NCBI GenBank assembly: GCA_028709605.1
Contig: JAQVWR010000010.1
Span: 1 to 56,319 of the forward strand
Direction: 5' to 3'
Length of the DNA: 56,319 bases
Source of the DNA: Proteiniphilum sp.
GTDB taxonomy: Bacteria; Bacteroidota; Bacteroidia; Bacteroidales; Dysgonomonadaceae
In this document: positions 36,326-45,021 of the stretch, piece after piece
Position numbering within the stretch: position 1 is the stretch's first letter
Layout of the letters: each line of letters begins with the position of its first letter
The notes under the pieces: generated by a model
What the model saw: only the letters and a program-made list of their open reading frames with translations
Told to the model about the DNA's origin: nothing
Database searches by the model: none
Made by a program: the position numbers and the translations under genes

Positions 36326-36862
36326 ATGAACCGAAGAAAACTCAAACTGGAAGAGCTCAACCGCATCAGTGTGGAAGAGTTCCAAAAGGCGGAAAAGATA
36401 CCGCTGACGGTGGTGCTCGACAATGTGCGCAGCCAACACAACATCGGGTCGGTGTTCCGTACGGGGGATGCCTTCCGGGTGGAGGAGATCCTGCTCTGCG
36501 GCATCACTGCGACGCCGCCGAATGCGGAGATACACAAGACTGCGCTGGGTGCGGAGGATTCTGTGAGATGGTGCTATTTAGAGGATACCCTTGCGGCAGT
36601 CAGGATGCTGCAAGAGAAAGGATATACCGTCTATGCGGTAGAGCAGGCGGAGCAGAGCCTCTCACTGGAGCAGCTGCAGCTGCAGGGGAACAAAAAATAC
36701 GCCGTGATCCTCGGTCATGAGGTGCACGGCGTACAACAGGCGGTAGTCAATGCCTGTGACGACTGCCTTGAGATCCCGCAATACGGCACGAAACACTCAC
36801 TCAATGTGTCGGTCGCCGCGGGGATCGTGATCTGGGATTTCTTCCGCCACCTCAGTCGTTGA
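36326..36862 (+). CDS. TrmH/SpoU family RNA methyltransferase
   Basis: A 178-residue SPOUT methyltransferase that 2'-O-methylates RNA. The three motifs are visible: VVLDNVRSQHNIGSVFRTGDAF near residue 33, AVILGHEVHGV near 125, and IPQYGTKHSLNVSVAAGIV near 150, forming the SAM knot. Target RNA is unknown. I start at 36326 (MNRRKLKLEELNRISVEEF); the ATG at 36314 lies inside a repeat array and adds only MLKK. Downstream of the GT2 gene in the same direction, 49 bp apart. Confidence 0.9.
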   Translation: MNRRKLKLEELNRISVEEFQKAEKIPLTVVLDNVRSQHNIGSVFRTGDAFRVEEILLCGITATPPNAEIHKTALGAEDSVRWCYLEDTLAAVRMLQEKGYTVYAVEQAEQSLSLEQLQLQGNKKYAVILGHEVHGVQQAVVNACDDCLEIPQYGTKHSLNVSVAAGIVIWDFFRHLSR

Positions 36863-36895
36863 AAACAGCTGCCATCACCGGCAGAGCCGCAGACA

Positions 36896-37639
36896 TCACA
36901 CTTCCCAACGTTCCAGCCTGAGATCCTCACCGTCAAACACTGCGTAGGAAAAGTAAGTGATCCAGTCGCCCAGGATGATCACATTCGACCGCTCCGCGAT
37001 GGGCAAGTCGAGCAGGATATGACGGTGTCCGAAGATGAAGTAGTTGATATCAGGCAGTGCCTTCAGCTTCTCTTTGGCAAAAAGCACCAGATGTTCCTTC
37101 TCCTCACCCAGGTAACCCTGCACCCCGCCGTACAGGCGGCTGTTGTTGGACCAGGCATGTGCCAGTGGAATGGTCCACCGCGGATGGATGGCCGAGAAAC
37201 AGTGGCGCAAAAAGCGACTATGAAAGATTTTCCGCAACAGGTGAAAAGAGCGGGAGTCGTCACCCAGTCCGTCGCCGTGTGCCAGGAAAAACCGCTTCCC
37301 CCCAATCTCCGTGATCAGTGGTTCAAAATGGAGCATCAGCCCGCACTCTTCAGAAAGGTAGTCGGTGAGCCAGATATCATGGTTGCCGATAAAGAAGTGA
37401 ATTTCCAGACCGCTGTCGGTGAGTTCCGACAGCTTCCCCAGCAGACGGGTGAATCCTTTCGGCACCACATACCGATATTCGTACCAGTAATCGAAAATAT
37501 CGCCGAGCAGGTAGATCGCCTGCGCATCGTGCCGCACACTGTCGAGCCAGCGACAAAGCCGGCGCTCAGTCTCCCGGCTGTCGGCATGCGACCGGGACCC
37601 CAGGTGTACATCGGCAAGGAAGTAGATCTTTTTCTCCAC
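36896..37639 (-). CDS. lpxH: UDP-2,3-diacylglucosamine diphosphatase
   Basis: A 247-residue calcineurin-type metallophosphoesterase. Metal ligands appear in order: FLADVHLGS (DxH), LLGDIFDYWYEY, FFIGNHDIWL, FLAHGDGLG and FGHRHILLD. The GDIFDYW motif and size fit LpxH, which hydrolyses UDP-diacylglucosamine to lipid X, the step before LpxB. Encoded downstream of the DUF59 gene on the minus strand; the lpxB gene is elsewhere in this window. Confidence 0.87.
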   Translation of the reverse strand: MEKKIYFLADVHLGSRSHADSRETERRLCRWLDSVRHDAQAIYLLGDIFDYWYEYRYVVPKGFTRLLGKLSELTDSGLEIHFFIGNHDIWLTDYLSEECGLMLHFEPLITEIGGKRFFLAHGDGLGDDSRSFHLLRKIFHSRFLRHCFSAIHPRWTIPLAHAWSNNSRLYGGVQGYLGEEKEHLVLFAKEKLKALPDINYFIFGHRHILLDLPIAERSNVIILGDWITYFSYAVFDGEDLRLERWEV

Positions 37640-37667
37640 GTGAATATGCTTACCCTTTCAATTCCGA

Positions 37668-37991
37668 TCACATCATCCCCAGCTCCAACAGCGCCTCCTC
37701 ACTCATCATCGAGCGGTCCCACGGCGGATCGAAGGTGAGATTGACATCCACCTTATTCACCTCCTCGATCGACTCCACCTTCATCTGCACATCCATCAGG
37801 ATAAAATCGGCTGCGGGGCAGCTGGGAGAGGTGAAAGTCATCTCGATGGCGACGTTGTTGTAGTCATCCACATCCACGTCGTAGATCATTCCCAGATCAT
37901 AGATATTGACGGGGATCTCCGGATCATATACTGTGCGGAGCATCACCACGATCTTATCCTGTAAAGCCTGCAGTTCTTCATTCATGTTCAT
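37668..37991 (-). CDS. DUF59/MIP18-type Fe-S assembly factor
   Basis: A 107-residue protein with the DUF59 pattern: RTVYDPEIPVNIYDLGMIYDV near residue 20, MTFTSPSCPAADFI with the conserved Cys, and LTFDPPWDRSMMSEEALLELG at the C-terminus. Such SufT/PaaD-like proteins help maturation of iron-sulfur proteins. Two in-frame ATGs are close together (37991 and 37985); the second has AGGA at better spacing. Upstream of lpxH, probably one transcript. Confidence 0.88.
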   Translation of the reverse strand: MNMNEELQALQDKIVVMLRTVYDPEIPVNIYDLGMIYDVDVDDYNNVAIEMTFTSPSCPAADFILMDVQMKVESIEEVNKVDVNLTFDPPWDRSMMSEEALLELGMM

Positions 37992-38037
37992 CCTGTTTTG
38001 TGATTAAACCGTTTTCACGGCATATTGTTTACCTGCT

Positions 38038-38727
38038 TCAGATGATTCCCTCATCGGCAAAGCTGTAATAGCTTTCGCCGCAGACAATGATATGATCCAG
38101 CAACGCGATGTCCATCCAGTGAGCTGCCTCCTTCAGCTTCTTCGTGATCTGCGTATCCTGGGGACTGGGTGTGCAGTTTCCCGAAGGATGATTGTGTCCC
38201 AGTAGGATGCCTGAGGCATAGTGTCCCAGTGCTTCCCGCAGGATCAGACGGATATCGACCACCGTGCCGGAGATCCCGCCGCGGCTCACCTGAAAGGAGG
38301 CAAGCACCTTGTTCGAGCGGTCGGTGAGCAGCGCCCAGGTCTCTTCGTGGTTCAGATCAGAGAGGATCGGGAAGAAATGGTCGTAGGCATCCCGTGAAGA
38401 AGTGATTTTCTTCCGATCGTTCACCTCAGCGGCTCTTCTCCTCCGCCCCAGCTCCAGGGCGGCAATCACGGTGACCGCCTTCGCCTCGCCGATGCCACGG
38501 TACTGCTGTACCAGGTCGGTGACGCCCATCCTGCCCAGCTTGTTCAGGTCATTATCGACACCGAGGAGAATACGCCTGCTCAGCTCCACCGCGCTCTCCC
38601 TGTCGTTTCCTGAGCCGATCAGGATGGCGATCAGCTCTGAGTCGGAGAGTGCGGAAACACCCTTGAGCAGCAGTTTCTCCCGCGGACGGTCCGCCTCTGC
38701 CCACTGCTTGATGCTTAACTTGCTCAT
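38038..38727 (-). CDS. radC: RadC family JAB/MPN-domain protein
   Basis: A 229-residue protein. The N-terminal part is a helix-hairpin-helix-like UPF0758 region (RPREKLLLKGVSALSDSELIAIL, in pieces, and IGEAKAVTVIAALELG). The C-terminal JAB/MPN metalloprotease-like domain has E in NHEETWALL, the HNHPSGNCTPSPQD motif and DHIIVCG. Despite the name, a DNA-repair role is doubtful; function is unknown. ATG at 38727 is used, with AAAGGAAA upstream; the longer frame begins with TTG. The -7 box TAACTTTG is at 38756-38763. Confidence 0.92.
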   Translation of the reverse strand: MSKLSIKQWAEADRPREKLLLKGVSALSDSELIAILIGSGNDRESAVELSRRILLGVDNDLNKLGRMGVTDLVQQYRGIGEAKAVTVIAALELGRRRRAAEVNDRKKITSSRDAYDHFFPILSDLNHEETWALLTDRSNKVLASFQVSRGGISGTVVDIRLILREALGHYASGILLGHNHPSGNCTPSPQDTQITKKLKEAAHWMDIALLDHIIVCGESYYSFADEGII

Positions 38728-38755
38728 ACCATTTCCTTTCAGCAATTAAACCGGA

Positions 38756-38763
38756 CAAAGTTA
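38756..38763 (-). promoter_or_regulatory. -7 box of radC
   Basis: Minus strand TAACTTTG, TAnnTTTG match, 28 bp upstream of the ATG at 38727. Confidence 0.45.
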
Positions 38764-39053
38764 CAAAGAAAAAAGCGGCATCCGCTTATTTCGCCTGATA
38801 AAGTTGCATCATGCTAATCAGCCAGTGATGAGATGCTTTGTCCCGTGCCGAAAGCTCCTCTCTGTCGACAAAAAGCGGGGATCAAACCATCATCACACGA
38901 CAAGATCCTATCAAAGAGAGATGTATGCCCCGCCAGAAAGTGCAAACGGATGCCCCCCCGAATCTCAAAGAGGGAATCCCGCATGACGGAATTCCCTCTT
39001 TGCATATTGTATAGGCGGCGGATTGACCCGATACGGCGGCTCGGAGGAAAAGG
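38764..39053. other. Gap between radC and efp
   Basis: About 290 bp without a credible gene. It contains the strong hairpin at 38966-39002. A long-range GCGGGG/CCCCGC pairing (about 38876 with 38930) followed by TTTTT on the minus strand is also visible but has a large loop. Confidence 0.45.
38966..39002 (-). terminator. Strong hairpin downstream of efp
   Basis: CAAAGAGGGAAT pairs perfectly with ATTCCCTCTTTG (12 bp), with a further CCG/CGG inner stem. It lies 51 bp past the efp stop. The U-run is short (TTTG), so it may end transcription or protect the mRNA 3' end. Confidence 0.55.
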
Positions 39054-39620
39054 TTACTCTCTTACCCGCTCTACGTACGATCCGTCGCGTGTATCCACCT
39101 TCACCTTTTCACCGGTGTTGATGAAAAGCGGCACCCGCACTTCGGCGCCGGTTTCCACGGTGGCAGGCTTCAGTGCATTGGTAGCAGTATCGCCCTTGAT
39201 GCCCGGCTCGGTATAGGTCACCTCCAACACCACATGCGTCGGCATCTCGGCGGTGAGGATGGAGCCGCTCTCGGCATGGATCTGTACTTCCACCACATCG
39301 CCCTCTTTCAGGAAACGAACGCCTTCGATCTGTTCCTCCGGGATGGGGATCTGCTCATACGTCTCGGTATTCATGAAGTTGTAGCCCATATCGTCACGAT
39401 AGAGATACTGGAACGGACGGCGTTCAATGCGCACTTCGTCTACCTTCACACCCGAGTTGAAAGTCTTTTCGAGCACACGTCCCGTGCTCACGTTCTTCAG
39501 CTTGGTGCGAACGAAAGCCCCTCCTTTTCCGGGTTTCACATGGAGAAACTCCACGATGAAGTAATACTGACCTTCAAGGTCGATGCACATGCCGTTTCTG
39601 AAATCAGCGGTTGTTGCCAT
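39054..39620 (-). CDS. efp: Translation elongation factor P
   Basis: A 188-residue EF-P, which relieves ribosome stalling at polyproline. The domain I tip is [17 protein letters not shown] with the Lys at the usual modification site (PGKGG). The C-terminal signature region reads [20 protein letters not shown]. Length and ends are standard. Preceded by a weak -7-like sequence near 39646. Confidence 0.96.
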   Translation of the reverse strand: MATTADFRNGMCIDLEGQYYFIVEFLHVKPGKGGAFVRTKLKNVSTGRVLEKTFNSGVKVDEVRIERRPFQYLYRDDMGYNFMNTETYEQIPIPEEQIEGVRFLKEGDVVEVQIHAESGSILTAEMPTHVVLEVTYTEPGIKGDTATNALKPATVETGAEVRVPLFINTGEKVKVDTRDGSYVERVRE

Positions 39621-39655
39621 AAAATGTTGTTATAGTTTTGAGACCGTAAAAGTAG

Positions 39656-39844
39656 CTATTTCATCCGTAACTTGCAAATTATAGCACATGCATGCCGAAG
39701 ACGATGCCCTGTGCAATGCTGAAGGCAAACGGCATCATCCCGATGGTAAGGAAGGCGGGGATCGAAATGCAGCTGCAGGTTCTGCGCCTGTACGGCAGCT
39801 GTTGCACAGAGAATAACAAGGGAAAAAAGGATTTTTCGTAGCAT
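39656..39844 (-). pseudogene. DUF5020-like exported protein, N-terminal remnant
   Basis: The frame has a clear signal peptide (MLRKILFSLVILCATAAVQA) followed by QNLQLHFD, the usual start of Bacteroidetes DUF5020 outer-membrane beta-barrel proteins (about 230 residues). After HFDPR the sequence changes character and stops within about 30 codons; another frame in the same stretch reads GMMPFAFSIAQGIVFGMHVL, which looks like membrane-strand or helix debris. I read this as a gene that lost most of its body. A perfect -7 box (TACTTTTG) remains at 39874-39881. Confidence 0.5.
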
Positions 39845-39873
39845 ACTGTTAATATTAGTGCGTAAAAAAACGA

Positions 39874-39881
39874 CAAAAGTA
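39874..39881 (-). promoter_or_regulatory. -7 box of the DUF5020-like remnant
   Basis: Minus strand TACTTTTG, TAnnTTTG match, 29 bp upstream of the remnant ATG. Confidence 0.4.
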
Positions 39882-39964
39882 TAAAATATATACAACCCCC
39901 CATTCAACCGATCTGATTTTTTCTCATTATCGATACAGATGGCGGATAATACGGCATAAATTTG

Positions 39965-39972
39965 TAATTTTG
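39965..39972 (+). promoter_or_regulatory. Candidate -7 box of cysS
   Basis: TAATTTTG, TAnnTTTG match, 25 bp upstream of the cysS ATG. -33 element not evident. Confidence 0.4.
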
Positions 39973-39997
39973 TCTTTTTGAGCAATCAACATCCCCT

Positions 39998-41476
39998 ATG
40001 AACGAAGAAAAGGCACAACAACTGGTGATCTACAACACCCTGAGCAGAAGGAAAGAATCGTTTGAACCGCTGCATCCGCCGCTGGTGGGCATGTATGTGT
40101 GCGGCCCCACCGTCTACAGCGACATCCATCTCGGCAACTGCCGCACCTTCATCTCCTTCGACCTGATCTACCGCTACCTGCTGCATCTCGGTTACAAGGT
40201 CCGCTATGTACGCAATATCACCGATGCGGGGCACCTGGAGGGAGACCGCGACGAGGGAGACGACAAGTTTGCCAAAAAGGCGAAGCTGGAGCAGCTGGAG
40301 CCGATGGAGATCGTACAGAAGTACACCCTGGGCTTCCATCAGGTGCTGTCGCAGTTCAACACGCTCCCCCCGGGCATCGAGCCCACCGCCACGGGACATA
40401 TCCTGGAACAGATCGAAATGATCAAACAGATCCTGGAGGCCGGTTATGCCTACGAAGTGAACGGATCGGTCTATTTCGACGTGGAGAAATACAGCCGGGA
40501 GCATACATACGGAGCGCTCACCAACCGGAAGCTGGAGGATCTGCTGGAAGGAACACGTGCGCTCGACGGACAGGATGAGAAACGGGGCCGTCTCGATTTC
40601 GCCCTCTGGATCAAAGCCAAGCCAGAGACGCTGATGCAGTGGCCCTCCCCCTGGGGATGGGGCTTCCCCGGCTGGCACATTGAGTGCTCGGCCATGAGCA
40701 GCAAGTACCTGGGCAAAACCTTCGATATCCACGGGGGGGGAATGGATCTGCAGGCCACGCACCACACCAACGAGATTGCCCAGTCGCAGGCCTGCAATCA
40801 TGCCACACCGGCGAAGTACTGGATCCACACCAATATGCTTACCGTGAACGGTGCACGGATGTCCAAAAGTGCCGGAAACGGTTTTCTGCCAAAAGAGCTT
40901 TTCACCGGCGATCACCCTCTGTTAGAGAGAGGCTATACGCCCATGACCGTCCGCTTCTTCATGGCACAGTCGCACTACCGCAGCACGCTCGACTTCTCCA
41001 ACGAAGCCCTACAGGCAGCTGAGAAGGGATACCGCAAACTGATGGAGAGCCTCTCCACAATCGATAAGATCGAACCCTCCCCCACCTCCACGGTAGATGT
41101 CGCGGAGCTGGAGGAGAAATGCTACGCGGCAATGAACGACGACTTCAACAGCCCGGTGCTGATCGCCCATCTCTTTGACGCGGTGCGCATCATCAATTCG
41201 GCCAGAGACCGGAAAGAGAGCCTCACTGCCAACGATCTGCAACAACTCAAAAGAGTGATGCACACCTTCATCTTCGAGGTGCTGGGCCTGCTCGACGAAA
41301 CCAGACAGGGTGCCGGCAATGAAGTAATGGAAGAGCTGATGGCCCTGATCCTGGATATCCGCAGGACAGCCCGTGAGAACAGGGACTGGAGCACCTCCGA
41401 CAAGATACGGGACCGGCTGAAAGCTGCCGGCATCGAGATAAAGGACACCCAGGAGGGGGTGGAATGGAGCATGTGA
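39998..41476 (+). CDS. cysS: Cysteinyl-tRNA synthetase
   Basis: A 492-residue class I aminoacyl-tRNA synthetase. [19 protein letters not shown] carries a zinc Cys and the HIGH-type motif HLGN. Further zinc ligands are in [15 protein letters not shown] and [20 protein letters not shown]; the KMSKS-type motif is ARMSKSAGN. Length is normal. Preceded by a -7 box; followed 13 bp later by the remains of a transporter gene. Confidence 0.96.
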   Translation: MNEEKAQQLVIYNTLSRRKESFEPLHPPLVGMYVCGPTVYSDIHLGNCRTFISFDLIYRYLLHLGYKVRYVRNITDAGHLEGDRDEGDDKFAKKAKLEQLEPMEIVQKYTLGFHQVLSQFNTLPPGIEPTATGHILEQIEMIKQILEAGYAYEVNGSVYFDVEKYSREHTYGALTNRKLEDLLEGTRALDGQDEKRGRLDFALWIKAKPETLMQWPSPWGWGFPGWHIECSAMSSKYLGKTFDIHGGGMDLQATHHTNEIAQSQACNHATPAKYWIHTNMLTVNGARMSKSAGNGFLPKELFTGDHPLLERGYTPMTVRFFMAQSHYRSTLDFSNEALQAAEKGYRKLMESLSTIDKIEPSPTSTVDVAELEEKCYAAMNDDFNSPVLIAHLFDAVRIINSARDRKESLTANDLQQLKRVMHTFIFEVLGLLDETRQGAGNEVMEELMALILDIRRTARENRDWSTSDKIRDRLKAAGIEIKDTQEGVEWSM

Positions 41477-41489
41477 CGCACTGACACCC

Positions 41490-41762
41490 ATGACAGAGAA
41501 CAGAGTAACCTTTGCCTCGAAAATAGGAATGGTGGCCGCTCCATCGGGATGGGATGCATGATCACCTACGGATCTTACTTCAACAACCACATCAACTTAA
41601 CCCAGACAGTCGTACAGGTCTCTGTCCTTGATACGCTGGTGGCGATCCTTGCAGGGATCATTGCAGATCGGTATCGGTTTTCTGAAGCTCTATATCTTTC
41701 TGTTGCGTTACATTGCCCCCCTTGCCATCCTGGCCATCTTTCTCTACGGGCTGACGGGATAA
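41490..41762 (+). pseudogene. NSS-family Na+-dependent transporter, gutted remnant
   Basis: Three separate pieces of a neurotransmitter:sodium symporter-type transporter (normally ~450 residues) are packed into 273 bp. Frame 1 from 41490 starts MTENRVTFASKIGMVAA, like the usual FASKxGxxxA start, and stops at 41561. A second frame (41549 on) reads YGSYFNNHINLTQTVVQVSV and LDTLVAILAGII, the family's central region. Back in frame 1, LKLYIFLLRYIAPLAILAIF and LYGLTG end the protein at 41762, as the last helix would. At least two large deletions and frame changes are needed. No function is expected. Confidence 0.72.
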
Positions 41763-41876
41763 CCCTTCCCGAAACAGAAAAAAACCGATTCTGCGGCTGC
41801 TAGGCAGAAAAAAACATAAAGGAGTTTAAACAAGCTAAAAGACAAAAGAAACAGCCGCCCCTTCATTTTAAAATAT

Positions 41877-41884
41877 TATTTTTG
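41877..41884 (+). promoter_or_regulatory. -7 box of aroA operon
   Basis: TATTTTTG, TAnnTTTG match, 19 bp upstream of the aroA ATG. Confidence 0.45.
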
Positions 41885-41903
41885 TAGAAAAAAACGCCCC
41901 GTA

Positions 41904-43133
41904 ATGCAACTGCAATATACAATAAGCCCCCCCGATACGGTACGCACCACGGTACATCTCCCTGCATCGAAGAGCATCAGCAACAGGGCCCTCATCCTGA
42001 ATGCATTAAGTCTCAGCTCCATCCCGGTTCACAACCTGTCGGACTGTGAAGATACCCGGGTGATCATCGATTCATTCAACTCCGACTCCAATCTGTTCGA
42101 CGTGAAGGGTGCCGGCACGGCCATGCGTTTTCTGACCGCCTTCCTGGCAGGAATGGAAGGGGAATGGATCATCAGGGGCAACCGGCGAATGCACGAACGA
42201 CCCATTCATCCGCTGGTGGAAACACTGATTGTACTGGGTGCCGAGATCGACTACCTGGAAAAGGAGGGATTCCCGCCTCTCAGGATCAGGGGAAGAGAGC
42301 TCAAGGGAGGAGAGGTCTTTCTGGCCGGGAACATCAGTTCGCAGTTCATCTCTGCACTGCTGATGATTGCTCCGTTGATGGAGAAAGGACTGATCATGAA
42401 TATTGAGCAACAGGTCATCTCCAAACCCTATATCGATCTCACCATCGGCATGATGAAGGATTACGGTGTCCATACCAAATGGGAGGAAAACAGAATCACG
42501 GTCAAACCGCAGAAATACACAGCCGTGGAATACACGGTGGAGAAAGACTGGTCGGCGGCATCCTACTGGTATGAGATCGTCTCCCTGCTGCCCGGGGCAG
42601 AGGTGATGCTGCCCGGCCTGAGAAAAGAGAGCCTCCAGGGCGATGCGAACGTAGCCAACCTCTTCTCCGATCTGGGGGTAGAGACGGAATCGGCTGCCGA
42701 CGGCATCCTCATCCGCCACGTGAAACGAAAAGCAAAAAAATTCTTCCACGATTTCGTGCAGGAGCCGGATCTGGCCCAGACCTTTGCCGCCGCCTGCTGC
42801 TTCAAGGGCATTCCGTTCCTCTTCTCGGGCACACAGAGCCTGAAGATCAAGGAGACCGACCGTATACAGGCGCTGATCAACGAGTTAAAGAAAATGGGGT
42901 TTATACTTCGCGAAAACGGTACCGGCATGCTGGAGTGGGATGGCGAACGCTGTTTCCCGGAGGAGGCACCCGCGATCGACACCTACAACGACCACCGCAT
43001 GGCCATGTCAATGGCACCGGGAGCGATCCTATCCCATCCGCTGACCATCAACGACCCGATGGTGGTCACCAAGTCATACCCCTCCTTCTGGGAAGATCTG
43101 AAACAGGCGGGATTCGCTATTCACTCAAAATAA
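41904..43133 (+). CDS. aroA: 3-phosphoshikimate 1-carboxyvinyltransferase
   Basis: A 409-residue EPSP synthase that joins shikimate 3-phosphate and PEP on the way to chorismate. LPASKSISNRALILNAL holds the substrate Lys; GAGTAMRFLTAFLA and the Arg in NRRMHERPIHPLV follow; QFISALLMIAPL, then KESLQGDANV and IKETDRIQAL, and the C-terminal DTYNDHRMAMSMAPGA are in order. Slightly shorter than the usual ~430 residues, as is common in Bacteroidetes. Supplies the chorismate used by the trp operon in this window. Followed after 7 bp by a small conserved-looking gene. Confidence 0.93.
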   Translation: MQLQYTISPPDTVRTTVHLPASKSISNRALILNALSLSSIPVHNLSDCEDTRVIIDSFNSDSNLFDVKGAGTAMRFLTAFLAGMEGEWIIRGNRRMHERPIHPLVETLIVLGAEIDYLEKEGFPPLRIRGRELKGGEVFLAGNISSQFISALLMIAPLMEKGLIMNIEQQVISKPYIDLTIGMMKDYGVHTKWEENRITVKPQKYTAVEYTVEKDWSAASYWYEIVSLLPGAEVMLPGLRKESLQGDANVANLFSDLGVETESAADGILIRHVKRKAKKFFHDFVQEPDLAQTFAAACCFKGIPFLFSGTQSLKIKETDRIQALINELKKMGFILRENGTGMLEWDGERCFPEEAPAIDTYNDHRMAMSMAPGAILSHPLTINDPMVVTKSYPSFWEDLKQAGFAIHSK

Positions 43134-43140
43134 ACCGATT

Positions 43141-43575
43141 ATGCAAAGTGTCTATTTCTTTATCGCCCTCATCGCCTTCTTTGTCATCGCGCTCACCCTC
43201 TCCAATGCCTTACAACGCAAAAAAGGAAACACTCGTGAGCGGGAGACCCCTGCCCCTCCCATCGACCTGGGCAGCAGCAACGGCTGCTGCGGAGCACACG
43301 AGGTGTGTGAAAAAGACAGCCTGATTGCCGCTTTTGCCGAACCGACCGAATACTTCGACGACGAAGAGCTGGACAAATACCGCAACCGCGAATCGGACCG
43401 GTACACCGCGGAGGAAGCTGATGAGTTCCGGGAGGTATTTTATTCGGTGCTCGACGAAGAGAAGCCCCGCTGGATCAGAAGCCTGCAAATGAGAGAGATC
43501 GAACTCCCCGATCAGCTGAAAGATGAAGTGCTGATGATCGTAAACGATCTGAGAGCCCAAAATATACACGCCTGA
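43141..43575 (+). CDS. Conserved-looking membrane-anchored protein with CCGAHEVC motif
   Basis: A 144-residue protein. One N-terminal membrane helix (FFIALIAFFVIALTLSNAL) is followed by a basic stretch and the Cys-rich motif NGCCGAHEVCEKDSLIA near residue 50. The rest is acidic and helical (FDDEELDKYRNRESDRYTAEE..., then FREVFYSVLDEEKPRWIRSLQ). I know similar uncharacterised proteins in Bacteroidetes but no function. The cysteine cluster beside a metal-transport permease (10 bp downstream) could mean metal handling; that is only an inference. Cotranscribed with aroA. Confidence 0.72.
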   Translation: MQSVYFFIALIAFFVIALTLSNALQRKKGNTRERETPAPPIDLGSSNGCCGAHEVCEKDSLIAAFAEPTEYFDDEELDKYRNRESDRYTAEEADEFREVFYSVLDEEKPRWIRSLQMREIELPDQLKDEVLMIVNDLRAQNIHA

Positions 43576-43585
43576 TTGCCGAGAG

Positions 43586-44401
43586 ATGATGAATATCCCG
43601 GAACTGATTCAATATACCTTTTTCCGCAACGCCCTCCTGGGCGCTCTGCTTGCCAGCATCGCCTGCGGAATCATCGGCACCTATGTGGTTACCCGGCGAC
43701 TGGTATTCATCAGCGGAGGCATCACTCATGCCTCTTTCGGCGGACTGGGTGCCGGCTTCTTCTTCGGCTTTCCTCCCATCCTCTCGGCTATGATCTTCTC
43801 GGTGCTGTCGGCCTTCGGCATTCAGTGGCTCTCGCATAAGCAGGGGGTTCGCGAAGACTCCGCCATCGCCGTCTTCTGGTCGTTCGGCATGGCGCTCGGC
43901 ATCCTGCTCACCTTCCTCACCCCGGGATATGCTCCAAACCTGTCGGAATATCTCTTCGGCAACATCCTCACCATCACGCGGACCGACCTGGCGGCACTGC
44001 TCACCCTGTCGTTCCTCCTGCTGCTTTTCTTTGTTTTTTTTTACCACGCCATCGTTTCGGTATCGTTCGACAGCGAGTTTGCCCGCACCCGGCGCCTGCC
44101 TGCCCTGTTCATTGAGTATGCCATGATGTTCTTTATTGCCGTCACCATCGTGCTGAGCATCCGGCTGGTAGGAATCGTCCTGCTGATGTCGCTGATCACC
44201 GTACCCCAGATGACCGCCAACCTCTTCACAGTGAACTACGCGAAGATGATCGTCCTCTCCATCTTCTTCAGCCTTGTCGGCTGTGTTGCCGGACTGTTGC
44301 TCTCCTACTATCTGAACGTTCCTTCCGGTGCATTCATCATCTTTGTGCTGATCGTGATCTTTTTCATCGCAAAAGGAATAAAAGCTCTCGCAAAACAATA
44401 A
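43586..44401 (+). CDS. Zinc/manganese-type ABC transporter permease (ZnuB-like)
   Basis: A 271-residue ABC-3 family permease for Zn, Mn or Fe chelates. FFRNALLGALLASIACGIIG and TYVVTRRLVFISGGITHASFGG mark the N-terminus; then LGAGFFFGFPP, SIAVFWSFGMALGILL-like segment and the late VGIVLLMSLITVPQMTANLF motif. About eight helices. Two adjacent ATGs (43586, 43589) are possible. The ATPase and binding protein genes are not in the neighbourhood, so partners must be encoded elsewhere. Follows the CCGAHEVC protein. Confidence 0.88.
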   Translation: MMNIPELIQYTFFRNALLGALLASIACGIIGTYVVTRRLVFISGGITHASFGGLGAGFFFGFPPILSAMIFSVLSAFGIQWLSHKQGVREDSAIAVFWSFGMALGILLTFLTPGYAPNLSEYLFGNILTITRTDLAALLTLSFLLLLFFVFFYHAIVSVSFDSEFARTRRLPALFIEYAMMFFIAVTIVLSIRLVGIVLLMSLITVPQMTANLFTVNYAKMIVLSIFFSLVGCVAGLLLSYYLNVPSGAFIIFVLIVIFFIAKGIKALAKQ

Positions 44402-44452
44402 AACCCGTATTACGCAGTTATATATCAGAAACGTACAACGGGTATCAACAAG

Positions 44453-45021
44453 GTGAAAAGGCAGGTCATCAGCTACACAGGATTCATTTCTTCCCTACTT
44501 CTCTTCTTCTTTCTTTGCACAGGATGTACCACGGGGAAGAACAATGCCTCCACGCGTGCCTTCCACGAGCTCACAACCCGATACAACATCTATTACAACG
44601 CCGAACAAGCTTATCATCAAATACTGGAGGAGCAGTCCCGTACCTTCACCGACCAGCTGCTGCCCCTCTATCCGCAAGCGATTCTGCACGGGAAAAGATT
44701 GTACCTTTGGATCCTCGTTCCTCTCGCGGAAAAGCACCAGGTGAGGAGACCCACAAGGGGATCCCGTCTGCCAGAGAAACCGAACAACTCACTCCCGATG
44801 CGTTGCTGCGGAAACTGGAGCAAAATGCCCAAAAAGTGCTGCAGCAAACGCAGGAACCATCATCCGGCAAAATCAGGGAGAAACAGTTGAAAGAGAAGGA
44901 GCGGATGCAGGAAGAGAGGATCCGCCAGCGGGAGAAGGAGCTGAAGGAGAGAGCACACAGACGAGAAGCGCTGCTCAAACAACGGGAAAGGGAACGAGCC
45001 CAAAAAATTCGAAAAAGATGA
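44453..45021 (+). pseudogene. PorW/SprE-like lipoprotein, deleted and frameshifted
   Basis: The first ~75 codons encode a lipoprotein signal (LLLFFFLCTGC) and STRAFHELTTRYNIYYNAEQ ... LLPLYP, the N-terminus of the TPR-containing PorW/SprE-type proteins (usually many hundred residues). At about 44665 the coding sense moves to another frame, which reads a Lys/Glu/Arg-rich tail ([20 protein letters not shown]...RKR) like the C-terminus of that family and ends at 45021, overlapping the next ATG by 4 bp. The original frame runs on to 44890 as nonsense. The whole TPR middle is missing. PorW-type proteins support the type IX secretion system or gliding; this copy cannot. A second intact copy could exist elsewhere. 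Confidence 0.68.

Noticed and set aside
38876-38935. Small RNA or riboswitch with GCGGGG/CCCCGC closing stem
   Set aside because: The loop is large, inner pairing is weak and no promoter box lies upstream on the minus strand.
44453-44890. Intact 145-residue lipoprotein
   Set aside because: After about residue 75 the frame turns into low-quality sequence, while the family-like C-terminus continues in another frame.
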